Source of the DNA: CAYSZB01 sp964435475
GTDB lineage: Bacteria; Chloroflexota; Anaerolineae; Anaerolineales; Anaerolineaceae
Length of the DNA: 54,876 nucleotides
Reading direction: 5' to 3'
NCBI GenBank assembly: GCA_964435475.1
Contig: CAYSZB010000008.1
Span: 1 to 54,876 of the forward strand
In this document: positions 33,230 to 41,470 of the stretch, piece after piece
Numbering within the stretch: position 1 is the first letter of the stretch
Layout: the number at the start of each line of letters is the position of its first letter
Translations under genes and position numbers: made by a program
Notes under the pieces: generated by a model
Told to the model about the DNA's origin: nothing
Databases searched by the model: none
Seen by the model: only the letters and a program-made list of their open reading frames with translations

Positions 33230-34174
33230 ATGGCAATGATCTACACACTAACTCCCAATCCAAGTGTTGACCGCACAGCAACAGTGCGCCAAATTCGCTT
33301 TAATACCATCCTGCGCAGCAATGACCTCCGCCTGGATTGGGGCGGCAAAGGTTTTAATGTCTCCCGTTCGTTAAAGGAATTTGGTGAGAATTCCCTTGCC
33401 CTGGGCTGGGTGGGGGGCGATGTGGGCAGGATGTTGGAACATGGGTTGAATAAACTGGGCGTGCAAACCGATTTTAACTGGGTGGATGGAGAAACCCGCA
33501 TCAATACCAACGCCATCGAAGAAGGCGGTGAATGGTACATCAAGCTGAACGAACCGGGACCATACATCCCACCGGATGCCATTGAATCACTTTTAGTGAA
33601 AGCAGAGTCATATGCCCATCATGGAGATATCTGGGTTTTGGGAGGATCCTTGCCCCCTGGTGTCCCGGACGATTTCTTTGCCCGCCTGATCAAGTGTCTG
33701 AATGCAAAGGGAGCCCGCGTGTTCTTTGACACCTCTGGCGAACCGCTTCGCCTTGGTTGTGTTGAAGGTCCTTTCCTGGTAAAACCAAACGCAGAAGAAG
33801 CTGAGAGCATGGTTGGCTTTAAGATCTCAAACCACGAAGACGGCAAACGCGCTGTTCTGCCTTTCCTGCGCATGGGCATCCAGCATGTAGCCCTCACTAT
33901 CGGCAACAAAGGAATGTTATTGGCAACACAACAGGAAATGGTCTGGGCAGCCCCTCCAAAAGTACCTGTCATTAACGTCACTGGAGCTGGAGATGCTGCA
34001 ACTGCTGGAATGGTCACCGCTTTTAATCGGAATCACACGCTAACCGAGATCGCACGGTGGGGTGTTGCCGCCGGAACGGTATCAGTCATGCATGCCGGCG
34101 TCAGCGAACTTCCCATTGAAGAATTCAAGATGATGCTCGGGCGTATAGAAACCCGCACGCTTAATTTCATGTGA
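33230..34174 (+). CDS. PfkB-family sugar-phosphate kinase, 1-phosphofructokinase-like
   Basis: A 314-residue ribokinase-fold kinase. Family signs are TLTPNPSVDRTATV at the N-terminus, DWGGKGFNVSRSLKEFG, LGGSLPPGVPDDFF and the catalytic NVTGAGDAATAGMV near the C-terminus with the essential Asp. TPNPSVDRT and the GG motif place it in the 1-phosphofructokinase/tagatose-6-phosphate kinase subgroup. It would phosphorylate fructose 1-phosphate or tagatose 6-phosphate using ATP. There is no fructose PTS gene nearby, so the true substrate is open. The start has no strong ribosome-binding site; the ATG six bases later (codon 3) is possible. It converges on the FucI-like gene of the sugar cassette. Confidence 0.9.
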   Translation: MAMIYTLTPNPSVDRTATVRQIRFNTILRSNDLRLDWGGKGFNVSRSLKEFGENSLALGWVGGDVGRMLEHGLNKLGVQTDFNWVDGETRINTNAIEEGGEWYIKLNEPGPYIPPDAIESLLVKAESYAHHGDIWVLGGSLPPGVPDDFFARLIKCLNAKGARVFFDTSGEPLRLGCVEGPFLVKPNAEEAESMVGFKISNHEDGKRAVLPFLRMGIQHVALTIGNKGMLLATQQEMVWAAPPKVPVINVTGAGDAATAGMVTAFNRNHTLTEIARWGVAAGTVSVMHAGVSELPIEEFKMMLGRIETRTLNFM

Positions 34175-34205
34175 TTTCAAGCCTTACATCATCAGGACTT
34201 TACTT

Positions 34206-35828
34206 CTATTTTGGCAGCACTACATCTCCACAGAAGTGCACCTTGATCCCCATTGCATTAAACATGGCAGCTTTTACCATCAAGGCATGAGTGGCTGATC
34301 CAGCATCCGGGGCATAGACGACCTGGATATGGTTGGCTTTGTGGCGGGCCATCATCTGGTCGCGTGTGACGCCATGGATCACAGCACACATCATTGGCCA
34401 TTGCTCAGTAGTCGCTGCCCAACGTTCCTGTACTTCCGCTTCCGGTAATTGCACGACGCTTCCCCTGCCAATATCTGCATGCAGGACGCCATCCATGATG
34501 AAAACCCGGCTCCAGACGATCTCACCCGGTTTACTATTGCCTTTTAACGTTCCGCCTCCCTTTGGGAAATAGACAGAAGCCTGGCGCTCGCTCACCGCAC
34601 CGGCATAGCCATTTTCGAAGTGTGAAGCAGGCGCCGCACCGGAAATTTCAAAAACCCACACAAAATCATCGATCCCATTGCCATTATAGTGCCTGCCCCA
34701 GCGAATGTCATGCAATGTGGTCGCCGGGTCAAAATCCAGGGCGCTCCAAACCCGGTTGGTGACCAGGGCATCAACAGCAGCGCCTTCGTCCACTTCATTA
34801 AAGTGAGGTAAAGCCTGACCTGCATAGAGTTCCTTGCCGCTTTCCCGGTGATATACTGGTGGTCTTTCCACATTGTTGAACAAACCCTCAGGCAGATCTG
34901 AAGCCGCAGTCATATCTTTTAATCCCTGCTGGTACTGGATGCCGATCGCATCGCAGCCAAATGTATGTGCCATGCGCATGGCAGCGATGTACATTTTCAT
35001 CTGTTCATGAATCTGGTTATTGGTCAGGTCATGTTTTTCATCCAGACCAGTCTTAAAGACCAGTCCATGGTCATCCAGCCATCGCCTGGCAGCCCCGGCT
35101 TCATCATCCGTGACCAATGCCATGGCTGCCAGTAATGCAGATTGTGACAGGCGCTCCTTGTAGATCCCACAGGCATTTAGCAGGGCATCTTCAATGATGG
35201 CATTGGCCATACCCATGCAGCCTTCATCAAAAACGCCAATGATCGCCTTGTTCTTCAGCAGGTGCTCAGCCAGGCTTTTTCCCAGCCGGAGCGCATCTTG
35301 GGGCAGCTGATCGATAACCAGGTCTTTGACATGGCTTGTGTCATGCACGATCTTCCCTGTTTCGACCCATTGCCGGATGCCATTGAGGAAGAATTCATCT
35401 GAAAAATCCTCGCTCCACAAGGTGCTGTAAGGGATATTCATTTTGGTCAGGGAAGCATTGAGGTTAAGCAACCCCACCAGCCCTGGCCACTGCCCGGACC
35501 AATTGGCGATCGTCAAAATGGGTCCTTTGTGATCATGCAATCCCGCCAAAACATGGTAACTGTACTGCCAGACCGACTCAGCCACAATGACCGGTGCTTC
35601 TTGGGGAATGTTTTGAAATACATCCATGCCCATGCGCTGAGATGAGATAAAACCATGTTTTTCAACCGGATCGTAGGGGTGTGCCCTTCTGAGATCAATT
35701 TTTAATGATGAAAAAACTTCATGTAACTTTTGCTCAAGCCACTCCTGGGCTGGCCAACCCTCTTGATTGGCTGGCAGGCGCAGGTCACCAGAGGCAACAA
35801 GGAAGACTACATTCATTTTTTGATTCAT
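34206..35828 (-). CDS. L-fucose/L-arabinose isomerase-like protein
   Basis: A 540-residue protein that I place in the FucI/AraA sugar-isomerase superfamily on overall pattern: an N-terminal Rossmann-like half (VVFLVASGDLRLP and VAESVWQYSYHVLAG, VLTIANWSGQWPGLVG-like segments), a central region with FDEGCMGMANAIIEDAL, and a C-terminal RHKANHIQVVYAPD motif resembling the His region of FucI. Such enzymes interconvert aldoses and ketoses with a manganese ion. Residues of the metal site cannot be assigned with certainty. It is the last gene of the LacI-GH116-isomerase operon, 22 bases after GH116. That link implies a role in breaking down the sugar released by GH116. Confidence 0.75.
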   Translation of the reverse strand: MNQKMNVVFLVASGDLRLPANQEGWPAQEWLEQKLHEVFSSLKIDLRRAHPYDPVEKHGFISSQRMGMDVFQNIPQEAPVIVAESVWQYSYHVLAGLHDHKGPILTIANWSGQWPGLVGLLNLNASLTKMNIPYSTLWSEDFSDEFFLNGIRQWVETGKIVHDTSHVKDLVIDQLPQDALRLGKSLAEHLLKNKAIIGVFDEGCMGMANAIIEDALLNACGIYKERLSQSALLAAMALVTDDEAGAARRWLDDHGLVFKTGLDEKHDLTNNQIHEQMKMYIAAMRMAHTFGCDAIGIQYQQGLKDMTAASDLPEGLFNNVERPPVYHRESGKELYAGQALPHFNEVDEGAAVDALVTNRVWSALDFDPATTLHDIRWGRHYNGNGIDDFVWVFEISGAAPASHFENGYAGAVSERQASVYFPKGGGTLKGNSKPGEIVWSRVFIMDGVLHADIGRGSVVQLPEAEVQERWAATTEQWPMMCAVIHGVTRDQMMARHKANHIQVVYAPDAGSATHALMVKAAMFNAMGIKVHFCGDVVLPK

Positions 35829-35850
35829 ACAATCTCCAATTTGTGGTTTA

Positions 35851-38412
35851 TTAACGTGAACTATACTCTTTATCTAAGTTTATCAATTCACTCGTTTCTG
35901 ACGTGACTGTAATGCCTGGTGTGATCTGTAAACTTCCTTCATGGGTAATTATTTGAAGGTTCTCTACCACCAGTGTTCCATGACGCAAGTCAATGACCAG
36001 GGAATCCTTGTTCAGCCTGAACATTCCCCAACCTGTTGCAGTTGAGAAGAAGCAATTAAATTCAGGATCGGTGGATTTCGGCGCAATGGTTAATGTCTGT
36101 GTAACAGCATTGTAAGAAAAGCCTGAATAAGCCAGCAGCAATGCATAACTTGCCATCGCCCTGGCATAATAAGATCCACACTCATACTCATTCCATGGAT
36201 TGCGCATATGCCCATCATACCTTGAACGAACAGCCCTCACCAGGCTCAGTCCTTCTTCGATCATTTCATGGGCGATCATATGCGATGCAACCTGGTACTC
36301 AATACCAGTCCACACCTCATCAGAATAAATAAATGGCAAAGTTGGCTTACCGCCAGTTGGCCAGGAGCATAACAAAAGACCCGCTTCAGCACCAATCGCA
36401 TACCCTGGCCTTTGGGTATTGGCATGTTCGCTAAGATCAGAGCGGAAATTATATCGATAGACTGATTGCAGGTGTTTCTTGATGGAGACGGTATCCTGCG
36501 GAGAATTAATTCCGCACAATTCAGCCAACCACGCCCCAAACACACCATCAGATAAACATCCCCTGCCAATTTGATATTTCGGTCCCTCGGCTCTTAACAA
36601 GATGGCCTCTTCTGTCGGGTCATTTTCAAGTTTGGCAAGCAAGTTGACAAAACCTTTATCGTCAACCTTATCAAACATGATGTCCTGTACATAGAATTCG
36701 CCATTGAAGAGCCGGCTTTGCATTGCCTGGGTTCCCTTTGTTGCCAGATCTCTATAGATCCCGGCGTCTTCGTTATCCCCAAACCGCTCAGAGAGCTGTG
36801 CCATAACGCTGAGGGCGGCAACATAGAAACTGCAGCTCAAACCTTCCGGACCCCAGAACTCAATATCATAGGTTACATGGTGAGGTTCCTCGATCAGGCC
36901 AACCTTTCGCGGGTCCCATCGCGAAATGCAATAATCCATACTCCTCTTAACGGCAGGATACAACTTTTCCAGCCACTGGTTATCTCCAGAAATTATCCAT
37001 TCACGATACACTTTCAATATTCCACCAAGTTGACCATCCACCGCAGGGTGGAAATCATGCGACACAGCCTGGTTTGGGAAGGGCAAACGGAAATTAATAT
37101 GACCAGCGTCGTCCATGGAAAAGCCATATTCTCTTTTTCTTAAAGTCCTTTCCAGGGAAGGAAAAAGATGAGGAATTGATTGGGCATAATTCCAGACATG
37201 AGTGCAACTGCCCGGGCAGCAACCTTTGTCACAAAAACACCCTTCCCATCCCCAAATATCGCCATTCTCATGTCTCAAGACTGTACTTGACTTGATAACA
37301 CTTAAATTAGCCGAAACAGCATCCAAAACCACAGGCGGTAATGTGGATGAAAACAGGTCATCGTGGAATGCCTGGGTCTTGTCTCTCAATTCTTCATAGT
37401 GTTGACGAACATACTCCAGGACATCGCCTGCATCCTTCCACTTTGTTGCATAGAATGGATGCCAGACGGAGCTGTCCTTCAGACCTGAAGGCTGACCGAT
37501 AAGTCCTCCAGTATCCGGGGCCATCACATTGGGAAAATACCAGGTAATGACGACAGGGTATGTAACACTCTCACCAGGTTCCAACCGGCCAGATACACAG
37601 ATCGACCCGCCATCCCTGGCGAGCTGCCCTGATTTTTCAATGCCCCCATTGGGACGGAAATTACCATGACTAACCTCATGCCAGATGACAGACCCCGCAT
37701 CAAACCACCCTCCACGAAACCAGTGTGCCTTGATCAGTGGATTGCCCTGCAGCACACCCAAAGCAGCACTACCAAAGGCGGGAGATTCAGGGGCAGCTTC
37801 GTTCCAGTAATACACACCAAGGCCCGGCAAAGGCTTGCTCCTGGTCAGGATCTCAGCTCCCCGCTGAGCGAGGTGTGACAGGTGGTATGAAAACTGGTAC
37901 TCGACCTGTTCTTTTGCACTGTTCGTCAGCCTGTACTCAAGTATGACCGTTGGAATACCTGAGTTGATGTCATCAAGTGGAATGAATGGATTGTAAGCTC
38001 TCAAGGTGACATCAATCGGCATGTCTGGATCTGAAAGGGTCACAACGCCAAATGGGTACTCACCTGAAAATTCACAATTTTGGTATCTGGGCAATCCCTC
38101 AAAACCTCCCCCAACATAGCCCTGCGACTTCAAACCCAGATTATAGATCTTTTCTGGTGGGAATTTGCCTTCCAGCAGGCGCGTCTTATGGAATTTTGGC
38201 AAATGTAATAGCGCATATCCAGCATCCTGCGGCATATGGCGATCAGGCATGGAGGAAAGAACAGGTGCATGATGGATCGAAAAGTCTTGCAGACCGCCAT
38301 ACCCGTTCAAGCTGATGCAGCCCGTGCCAATCCCTCCCATCGGCATTGCTATCTGCAACAGGTTATGACCACTCAATAAACGTGTGCCATTTGATCGATG
38401 ACTGTCAACCAT
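35851..38412 (-). CDS. Glycoside hydrolase family 116 (beta-glucosidase/glucosylceramidase-like)
   Basis: An 853-residue enzyme of GH116, the family of human GBA2 and bacterial beta-glucosidases. The N-terminal beta-sandwich carries the signature MPMGGIGTGCISLNGYGGLQ. The catalytic (alpha/alpha)6 domain has E390 in GWEG followed by GSCTHVWNYAQSIPHLFPSLER, the likely nucleophile region, and D516 in TYDIEFWGPEG, the likely acid/base. There is no signal peptide, so it is probably cytoplasmic and acts on imported glycosides. GH116 includes beta-glucosidases, beta-xylosidases and N-acetylglucosaminidases; the specificity here is open. A GGAGGAGG site precedes the ATG at 38412. It lies between lacI and the isomerase. 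Confidence 0.9.
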   Translation of the reverse strand: MVDSHRSNGTRLLSGHNLLQIAMPMGGIGTGCISLNGYGGLQDFSIHHAPVLSSMPDRHMPQDAGYALLHLPKFHKTRLLEGKFPPEKIYNLGLKSQGYVGGGFEGLPRYQNCEFSGEYPFGVVTLSDPDMPIDVTLRAYNPFIPLDDINSGIPTVILEYRLTNSAKEQVEYQFSYHLSHLAQRGAEILTRSKPLPGLGVYYWNEAAPESPAFGSAALGVLQGNPLIKAHWFRGGWFDAGSVIWHEVSHGNFRPNGGIEKSGQLARDGGSICVSGRLEPGESVTYPVVITWYFPNVMAPDTGGLIGQPSGLKDSSVWHPFYATKWKDAGDVLEYVRQHYEELRDKTQAFHDDLFSSTLPPVVLDAVSANLSVIKSSTVLRHENGDIWGWEGCFCDKGCCPGSCTHVWNYAQSIPHLFPSLERTLRKREYGFSMDDAGHINFRLPFPNQAVSHDFHPAVDGQLGGILKVYREWIISGDNQWLEKLYPAVKRSMDYCISRWDPRKVGLIEEPHHVTYDIEFWGPEGLSCSFYVAALSVMAQLSERFGDNEDAGIYRDLATKGTQAMQSRLFNGEFYVQDIMFDKVDDKGFVNLLAKLENDPTEEAILLRAEGPKYQIGRGCLSDGVFGAWLAELCGINSPQDTVSIKKHLQSVYRYNFRSDLSEHANTQRPGYAIGAEAGLLLCSWPTGGKPTLPFIYSDEVWTGIEYQVASHMIAHEMIEEGLSLVRAVRSRYDGHMRNPWNEYECGSYYARAMASYALLLAYSGFSYNAVTQTLTIAPKSTDPEFNCFFSTATGWGMFRLNKDSLVIDLRHGTLVVENLQIITHEGSLQITPGITVTSETSELINLDKEYSSR

Positions 38413-38476
38413 AATATTCCAGGTCCTCCTCCAATAGAGTCTTGTTCCTAAAAGCTTTTTTTTATTCTAAATGTAC

Positions 38477-39529
38477 TTAATCTGCATTTTGACAGGAAGC
38501 CCTGAGTACCAACTTGGTGCTCAAGATGGTTTGCTGGACGGCAATGTCTGGCGTGCTTATCCTGTTGATCAGAGTTTTTGCTGCCAATTCACCAATTTCA
38601 AATGCCGGCTGAGCCACCACTGATAGAGGGGGTTGCAAGCAAGCAGCCCAGTCCATGTCATCAAACCCGATTAGCGAAATTTGGGCGGGGATTTGCATGT
38701 CCATTTCATGGATCGCCTGCAGGCCTCCCAATGTCATGAGATTGTTCGCGATCAGAACTGCGCTTGGCACTTTCTTTGCTGAGAGCAAGGCCATCATTGA
38801 CTGATAGCCTCCATGCTGCCGGTTATCCCCGGTCTTAATTAAATTCTCATCGATCTCATAACCAGCTTGGGTGATTGCATCATGGTAGCCCTGCAGCCGT
38901 TCTTGCATGACTGACAGGTAAGGTAACCCACCGATGTAAGCAATATCCTTATGTCCGAGCCTGAGCAAGTAATCAGTTGCCTCTTTCGCTCCATTGTAGT
39001 TGTCTACTTTTACATAATCGACATGCTGACAGTTCTTGATCAATCTATCGACAATCACAAAGGGCACACCGCTCGACTTGAGATCTTCATAACTCTGGCA
39101 GTCATCACTGGTTGGTACAATGATCAGACCAGCGATCTCCTCTGCGAGAAGTTGGGCGATTAGTTTCTGTTCCTGTTCCGGGTTTTCATCGGAATTGGCA
39201 AGCAACAGTGTGTAATCGAGGTTGGTGGTGATTTTTTCAATACCCCTGGTTAAGCTGCCGAAAAATGGGTTCTGGATATCAGTGATCAACAAACCAATCT
39301 TCGTGTTGGTTCCCTTTCTTAAGTTGGATGCCGTCCTGTTGACCTGGTACTTCAACTCCTTGACAGCCGAGAGCACCAATTCACGCGTTTCATCGCTGAC
39401 CGCCTCATAATTTGATAAAACGCGTGAGACTGTGGCGATGGAAACTCCCGCACGACGCGATACATCATGAATGGTGACACGTTTTTGATCCTGCATCTTC
39501 TTTTCCCTTTGTTGCTTCACGTCCATCAC
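38477..39529 (-). CDS. LacI-family transcriptional regulator
   Basis: A 350-residue repressor. The N-terminal helix-turn-helix is VTIHDVSRRAGVSIATVSRVL with the hinge LRKG, followed by a periplasmic-binding-protein-like effector domain (GLLITDIQNPFFGSL and IGFDDMDWAACLQPPLSVV). It probably controls its own operon (GH116, isomerase) and the divergent transporter through the perfect palindromes at 39548-39561 and 39666-39694. The start is the GTG at 39529 or ATG at 39526, both after AAGGAG; I give the first. The effector is presumably a sugar from the glycoside. The gene is followed after 64 bases by GH116. Confidence 0.94.
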   Translation of the reverse strand: MMDVKQQREKKMQDQKRVTIHDVSRRAGVSIATVSRVLSNYEAVSDETRELVLSAVKELKYQVNRTASNLRKGTNTKIGLLITDIQNPFFGSLTRGIEKITTNLDYTLLLANSDENPEQEQKLIAQLLAEEIAGLIIVPTSDDCQSYEDLKSSGVPFVIVDRLIKNCQHVDYVKVDNYNGAKEATDYLLRLGHKDIAYIGGLPYLSVMQERLQGYHDAITQAGYEIDENLIKTGDNRQHGGYQSMMALLSAKKVPSAVLIANNLMTLGGLQAIHEMDMQIPAQISLIGFDDMDWAACLQPPLSVVAQPAFEIGELAAKTLINRISTPDIAVQQTILSTKLVLRASCQNAD

Positions 39530-39547
39530 AGGTTTCTCCTTAAGGAC

Positions 39548-39561
39548 TGTAAACGTTTACA
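39548..39561. promoter_or_regulatory. LacI-type operator at the lacI promoter
   Basis: TGTAAACGTTTACA is a perfect 14-bp palindrome with the central CG typical of LacI-family operators. Its first base on the minus strand is the last base of the lacI -10 box, so bound repressor would block the promoter. Autoregulation is predicted. Confidence 0.88.
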
Positions 39562-39589
39562 TTATAGACCAGATCAATGGCACTGTCAA
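39561..39589 (-). promoter_or_regulatory. Perfect-consensus promoter of the lacI-GH116-isomerase operon
   Basis: On the minus strand TTGACA (39589-39584) is separated by exactly 17 bases from TATAAT (39566-39561). Transcription should start near 39554, within the operator, giving a leader of about 25 bases. Confidence 0.88.
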
Positions 39590-39637
39590 TAGTTTCCAGT
39601 TCACCAAAATTCATTTTGAAGAAAACCTCGAATACTA

Positions 39638-39666
39638 TTGACATAATTTACTGAACCCAATATAAT
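39638..39666 (+). promoter_or_regulatory. Perfect-consensus promoter of the GPH transporter gene
   Basis: TTGACA (39638-39643), a 17-base spacer and TATAAT (39661-39666) match the sigma-70 consensus in every position. The -10 box continues straight into the operator (TATAATGTAAACG). Confidence 0.9.
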
Positions 39667-39694
39667 GTAAACGTTTGTGGTAAACGTTTACATT
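39666..39694. promoter_or_regulatory. Double LacI-type operator at the transporter promoter
   Basis: Two copies of the operator core lie in tandem: GTAAACGTTTG (core centre 39672.5, one half-site altered) and GGTAAACGTTTACATT (centre 39685.5, perfect GTAAACGTTTAC). Centres are 13 bases apart. The first overlaps the -10 box and start site. The lacI operator centre is 118 bases away, close enough for looping. Confidence 0.85.
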
Positions 39695-39740
39695 AACTGC
39701 CTGGTCAATTTTCATATTTTTTATTCGCAAAGGAGCTCAT

Positions 39741-41069
39741 ATGACTTCTCAAACGGTTGAAAAACCAAGATCAAAGGGATTGCCTAAAGGTGTCCGGTTT
39801 TCCCTCATATTATTGGCCCTTGCCGGCCAGTTGGCATGGGGTGTTGAGAACCAATTCTTCAACACATTTCTATATGATCGCATTACCCCCAACCCACAGG
39901 CCGTTTCCTTGATGGTTGCTATAACTGCGGTTGTCTCAACGGTGACTGCAATTACCATGGGAACAATGAGCGATCGCACCCGGTCAAAATGGGGAAAGCG
40001 AAAGCCCTACATTTTCCTGGGGTATATCTTCTGGGGAATTTTCACCGCTCTGTTTCCTGCTGCAGCCCTGTTCCAGCCGGTAGCTTTGGGTGTGTTTATC
40101 GCCATCCTGTTTGATAGCCTCATGTCTTTCGCCGGTGCCACAGCATCAGACGCTGCGTTAAACGCTTATGTGGCTGATGTGACAACCCCCGAGAATCGGG
40201 GTAAGGTGACCGGTTCAATGGAGATCATGACCTGGGTATCCTACCTGATCGTCTATGGTGGTGCGGGTTTTATCATCAAAGCTTTTGATTACCCGGCGTT
40301 CTTCTATGGCATTGGAGGGCTGGTCCTCTTGATTGGCATTCTGGCAACTCCCCGGTTGAAAGAAGAACCGGCGCTTGATAAGCCGCAGGGAAATTACTGG
40401 TCTCAAATAGCAGAAACTTTCAACATAAAATTCTTGAGATCACACCGTGATCTTTTCCTTGTGTTGATCTGCCTGTCCCTTTTCATGGTGGCCTTCAATG
40501 TCTTTTTTCCTTACATCATCATTTACCTGCAACATTACCTGAAATTGGAATTGCTGCAATCGTCCCTTGTCCTGGCGGTAACAATCCTGATCGGTGGGAT
40601 CGCCCTGGCTTACCCGATTGGTGTCATCGTTGATCGCGTTGGTCGACGACCAATTGCAATTGCTGCAGTGATTACCGAATGTATCGGATTAATTCTATTT
40701 TCATTTGCCAAATCCATCCCATTTGTAATCATCACCTGTATTCTATGGCTCGCCGGATATACCACCTGGGTTGTTTCCATGCGAACCTGGACCAAGGACT
40801 TGTTTCCTGAAGATAAACGGGGTCAATTTGCCGGATGGTATATCTTCTTCAACATTGCCCTATCAATGATCCCTGGACCCTTGTTGGGTGGGTGGATTGC
40901 GAATACCTATGGCATACCCACGGTCATTGATGGCAAGCCGGGCATGATCCCAACCCCACTCATTTTCCAGGTGGCAGCTGGCATGGTACTGTTTACCCTA
41001 ATTCCTTTGTTGTTGATCAAGAAAAACCCAAAACAGGAGATTGTTGCACCGGAGAATTTGCCTGAGTAA
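39741..41069 (+). CDS. GPH-family (MelB-like) sugar symporter
   Basis: A 442-residue major facilitator superfamily transporter with about twelve transmembrane helices. Family marks are GMLSDRT-like GTMSDRTRSKWGKRKPYIF after helix 2/3, the middle loop with basic residues, and LFPEDKRGQFAGWYIF later. Similarity to the glycoside-pentoside-hexuronide group (cation-coupled) is based on these motifs. It should import the glycoside hydrolysed by the divergent GH116 enzyme. The ATG at 39741 follows AAAGGAGCTCAT, and the leader from the promoter is about 70 bases and contains the second operator. The gene ends at the terminator at 41091-41122. Substrate is unknown. Confidence 0.85.
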   Translation: MTSQTVEKPRSKGLPKGVRFSLILLALAGQLAWGVENQFFNTFLYDRITPNPQAVSLMVAITAVVSTVTAITMGTMSDRTRSKWGKRKPYIFLGYIFWGIFTALFPAAALFQPVALGVFIAILFDSLMSFAGATASDAALNAYVADVTTPENRGKVTGSMEIMTWVSYLIVYGGAGFIIKAFDYPAFFYGIGGLVLLIGILATPRLKEEPALDKPQGNYWSQIAETFNIKFLRSHRDLFLVLICLSLFMVAFNVFFPYIIIYLQHYLKLELLQSSLVLAVTILIGGIALAYPIGVIVDRVGRRPIAIAAVITECIGLILFSFAKSIPFVIITCILWLAGYTTWVVSMRTWTKDLFPEDKRGQFAGWYIFFNIALSMIPGPLLGGWIANTYGIPTVIDGKPGMIPTPLIFQVAAGMVLFTLIPLLLIKKNPKQEIVAPENLPE

Positions 41070-41090
41070 ATTCGAATTACTTAATTACAA

Positions 41091-41122
41091 AACACCCTCG
41101 TCCTAAGGCGAGGGTGTTTTTT
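41091..41122 (+). terminator. Intrinsic terminator after the GPH transporter gene
   Basis: A 10-bp perfect stem (41091-41100 with 41109-41118), eight-base loop and T-rich tail lie 22 bases past the transporter stop. Confidence 0.92.
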
Positions 41123-41157
41123 GTGATAAGATTGGTCAATTTCTGATATAACACTGT

Positions 41158-41400
41158 TTACACCACGATCATTCCACCGGGTCCCCGACGCTGCCGATAG
41201 ACAGGCAGGTTATCAAAAGGCCGCTGGTAACTCTCCTGTAATAATTCATCAACGATCTCATTATCATTGACTTCCTGGTAAGCTTCAAGCTCCGCCAGGC
41301 GATTGACCAGGCTTTCATAATCACTGATCGAAAGCAGCACGCCAATGCGCTTGCCTTCTTCATCAGTTACATAATTTGCTTTGATATTCAGGCCAGCCAT
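41158..41400 (-). CDS. Phd/YefM-like solitary antitoxin-type protein
   Basis: An 80-residue protein with NYVTDEEGKRIGVLLSISDYESLVNRL, a pattern like the Phd/YefM antitoxin fold (a beta strand, then VLLSxxDYExL). The C-terminal tail, Arg/Gly/Pro-rich, would be the toxin-binding or disordered part. No adjacent toxin gene (RelE/Fic/Doc) is present on either side. TATACT (41408-41413 on the minus strand) lies only seven bases before the ATG, so the transcript probably has no leader. It could be an orphan antitoxin, a DNA-binding regulator or a conserved single gene. The resemblance is short. Confidence 0.6.
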   Translation of the reverse strand: MAGLNIKANYVTDEEGKRIGVLLSISDYESLVNRLAELEAYQEVNDNEIVDELLQESYQRPFDNLPVYRQRRGPGGMIVV

Positions 41401-41470
41401 AGTACATAGTATAGCAACATTTTTATCGGAACACCATGATCAGGTTATACCATTTTGGGCAATCAACCGG

